From positions 1-25,454 of the forward strand of contig CAMTJK010000009.1 in assembly GCA_947072805.1 (NCBI GenBank): a stretch of 25,454 nt of DNA. Direction: 5' to 3'. The position numbers and the translations under genes are program-made. This document shows positions 24,894-25,454 of this stretch, piece after piece (the first letter of the stretch is position 1; each line of letters starts with the position of its first letter). Source of the stretch: an uncultured Prevotella sp. GTDB lineage: Bacteria > Bacteroidota > Bacteroidia > Bacteroidales > Bacteroidaceae. Below the pieces are notes generated by a model, which had not been told where the DNA came from, did no database searches, and saw only the letters and a program-made list of their open reading frames with translations.

Positions 24894-24917
24894 GTGACTT
24901 CATTTTTAATTCGTTTG

Positions 24918-24925
24918 CAAAATTA
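24918..24925 (-). promoter_or_regulatory. Probable -7 box of the phoH-purC promoter
   Basis: TAATTTTG on the - strand is a perfect match to TAnnTTTG. It would start transcription near 24911, 18 bases before the TTG start. A run of ten A precedes it. No convincing TTTG is found 20 bases upstream, so the call rests on the -7 box and its position. Confidence 0.45.
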
Positions 24926-25454
24926 CTTTTTTTTTTCAATATTGCACCACTTTCCTTTGCATTTATTTGAAAAACCACTGATAAAAGACTATATACACAC
25001 AATGCATGGTTATTCTAATATCGTGTTTGACGAATGTTTTACCGCTATCGTTCAATATAGATAGTTTATTCGATTTCATGTTAGTTCCGTCTATCTGTGT
25101 GCTAAATCACTACAGCACCGTAGAAGGTATAGCGGCTATGTCGAGACTAAGGGGAAGGAAGATAGTGTGAAGATAGACGAATCTGATGTGAAAATCAAAT
25201 TTAGCATTCTCGAAAAAGTCTTTTCGCGGTCTGATGACTTATTTGCGTTCAATATGTTATAGGTAGAAATTGTGCTAATCTTAGTAGTGTTTATGATTCA
25301 TACTACCGTTGTTGTTACATTTGTATATACACAAGATCTTCGTGTCCGCTCATCTGTTTCTCATTGTTATCTTATACAATCGAGTATGACTGCCGGCATG
25401 AGGCTCGTAACTGCACTTAATGAAAGTTAATTTGTAAAGATATTTGGTCGAATT
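24926..25454. other. Right-edge region without a supported gene
   Basis: These 529 bases contain no gene I can support. They hold a coding-like open stretch without a start codon (25065-25262, +), an outward promoter-like pair (25292-25323, +) and several tiny frames such as 25386-25430. No tRNA, tmRNA, RNase P or 6S signature was seen. The region probably carries the upstream control sequence of a + strand gene beyond the window. Confidence 0.5.
25292..25323 (+). promoter_or_regulatory. Outward-facing promoter-like sequence
   Basis: A perfect -7 box TACATTTG (25316-25323) lies 20 bases after TATG (25292-25295), a three-of-four match to the -33 box. Transcription would start near 25330 and run off the right edge. 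No frame stays open from there to the end, so the transcript would have an untranslated leader of at least 120 bases, or be a non-coding RNA. Confidence 0.45.

Noticed and set aside
1..25454. CRISPR array, tRNA/rRNA genes, insertion sequences or phage genes
   Set aside because: No regularly spaced repeats, cloverleaf sequences, transposase or integrase motifs, or target-site duplications were seen anywhere in the window.

Overview
The window is a chromosomal segment from a member of the Bacteroidota, most likely order Bacteroidales and plausibly a Prevotella-like genus. The grounds are: an LpxC-FabZ fusion; lpxD, lpxC/fabZ, lpxA and miaA in a row; a K+-dependent membrane pyrophosphatase of the type found in gut and oral Bacteroidales; long-form HisG and Bacteroidales-type PurM; A-rich leaders without clear Shine-Dalgarno sites; and several promoters fitting the Bacteroides consensus (TTTG, about 20 bases, then TAnnTTTG). 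By eye the base composition is about 40% GC. The exact genus cannot be fixed from this sequence alone.

Layout. The left edge holds the tail of an unidentified + strand reading frame and a hairpin. A + strand wcaJ-like sugar-phosphate transferase (371-1792) follows, with its own promoter and terminator. Next comes a - strand hisG-hisD-hisC operon (5282 down to 2073). Divergent from it is a + strand lytic transglycosylase lipoprotein (5389-6591), which collides tail to tail, with an 8-base overlap, with the - strand ion-pumping pyrophosphatase hppA (8785-6584). An uncharacterised 263-residue protein with an acidic tail (9758-8967) forms its own transcription unit.

Everything from 9845 to 24893 is on the - strand and is essentially core genome. 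Read in the direction of transcription it is phoH-purC, then menG-aroE-purM-prfA-pyrF-HD phosphohydrolase, then lpxD-lpxC/fabZ-lpxA-miaA-class A PBP. The last group starts at a good promoter just upstream of lpxD and joins the first steps of lipid A synthesis, fatty-acid dehydration, a tRNA modification enzyme and a peptidoglycan polymerase. The genes upstream of it serve nucleotide, aromatic and menaquinone synthesis and translation termination. The last 550 bases hold no gene I can support, only an outward-facing promoter-like sequence and a short coding-like open stretch.

I found no transposon, prophage, CRISPR array, tRNA or rRNA, and no convincing new multi-gene system. The points most worth a second look are the uncharacterised acidic-tailed protein, the apparently single-lobe binding domain in the lytic transglycosylase, the odd start of phoH, the tandem 7-mer at the lpxD promoter, and the short his operon that lacks hisB.
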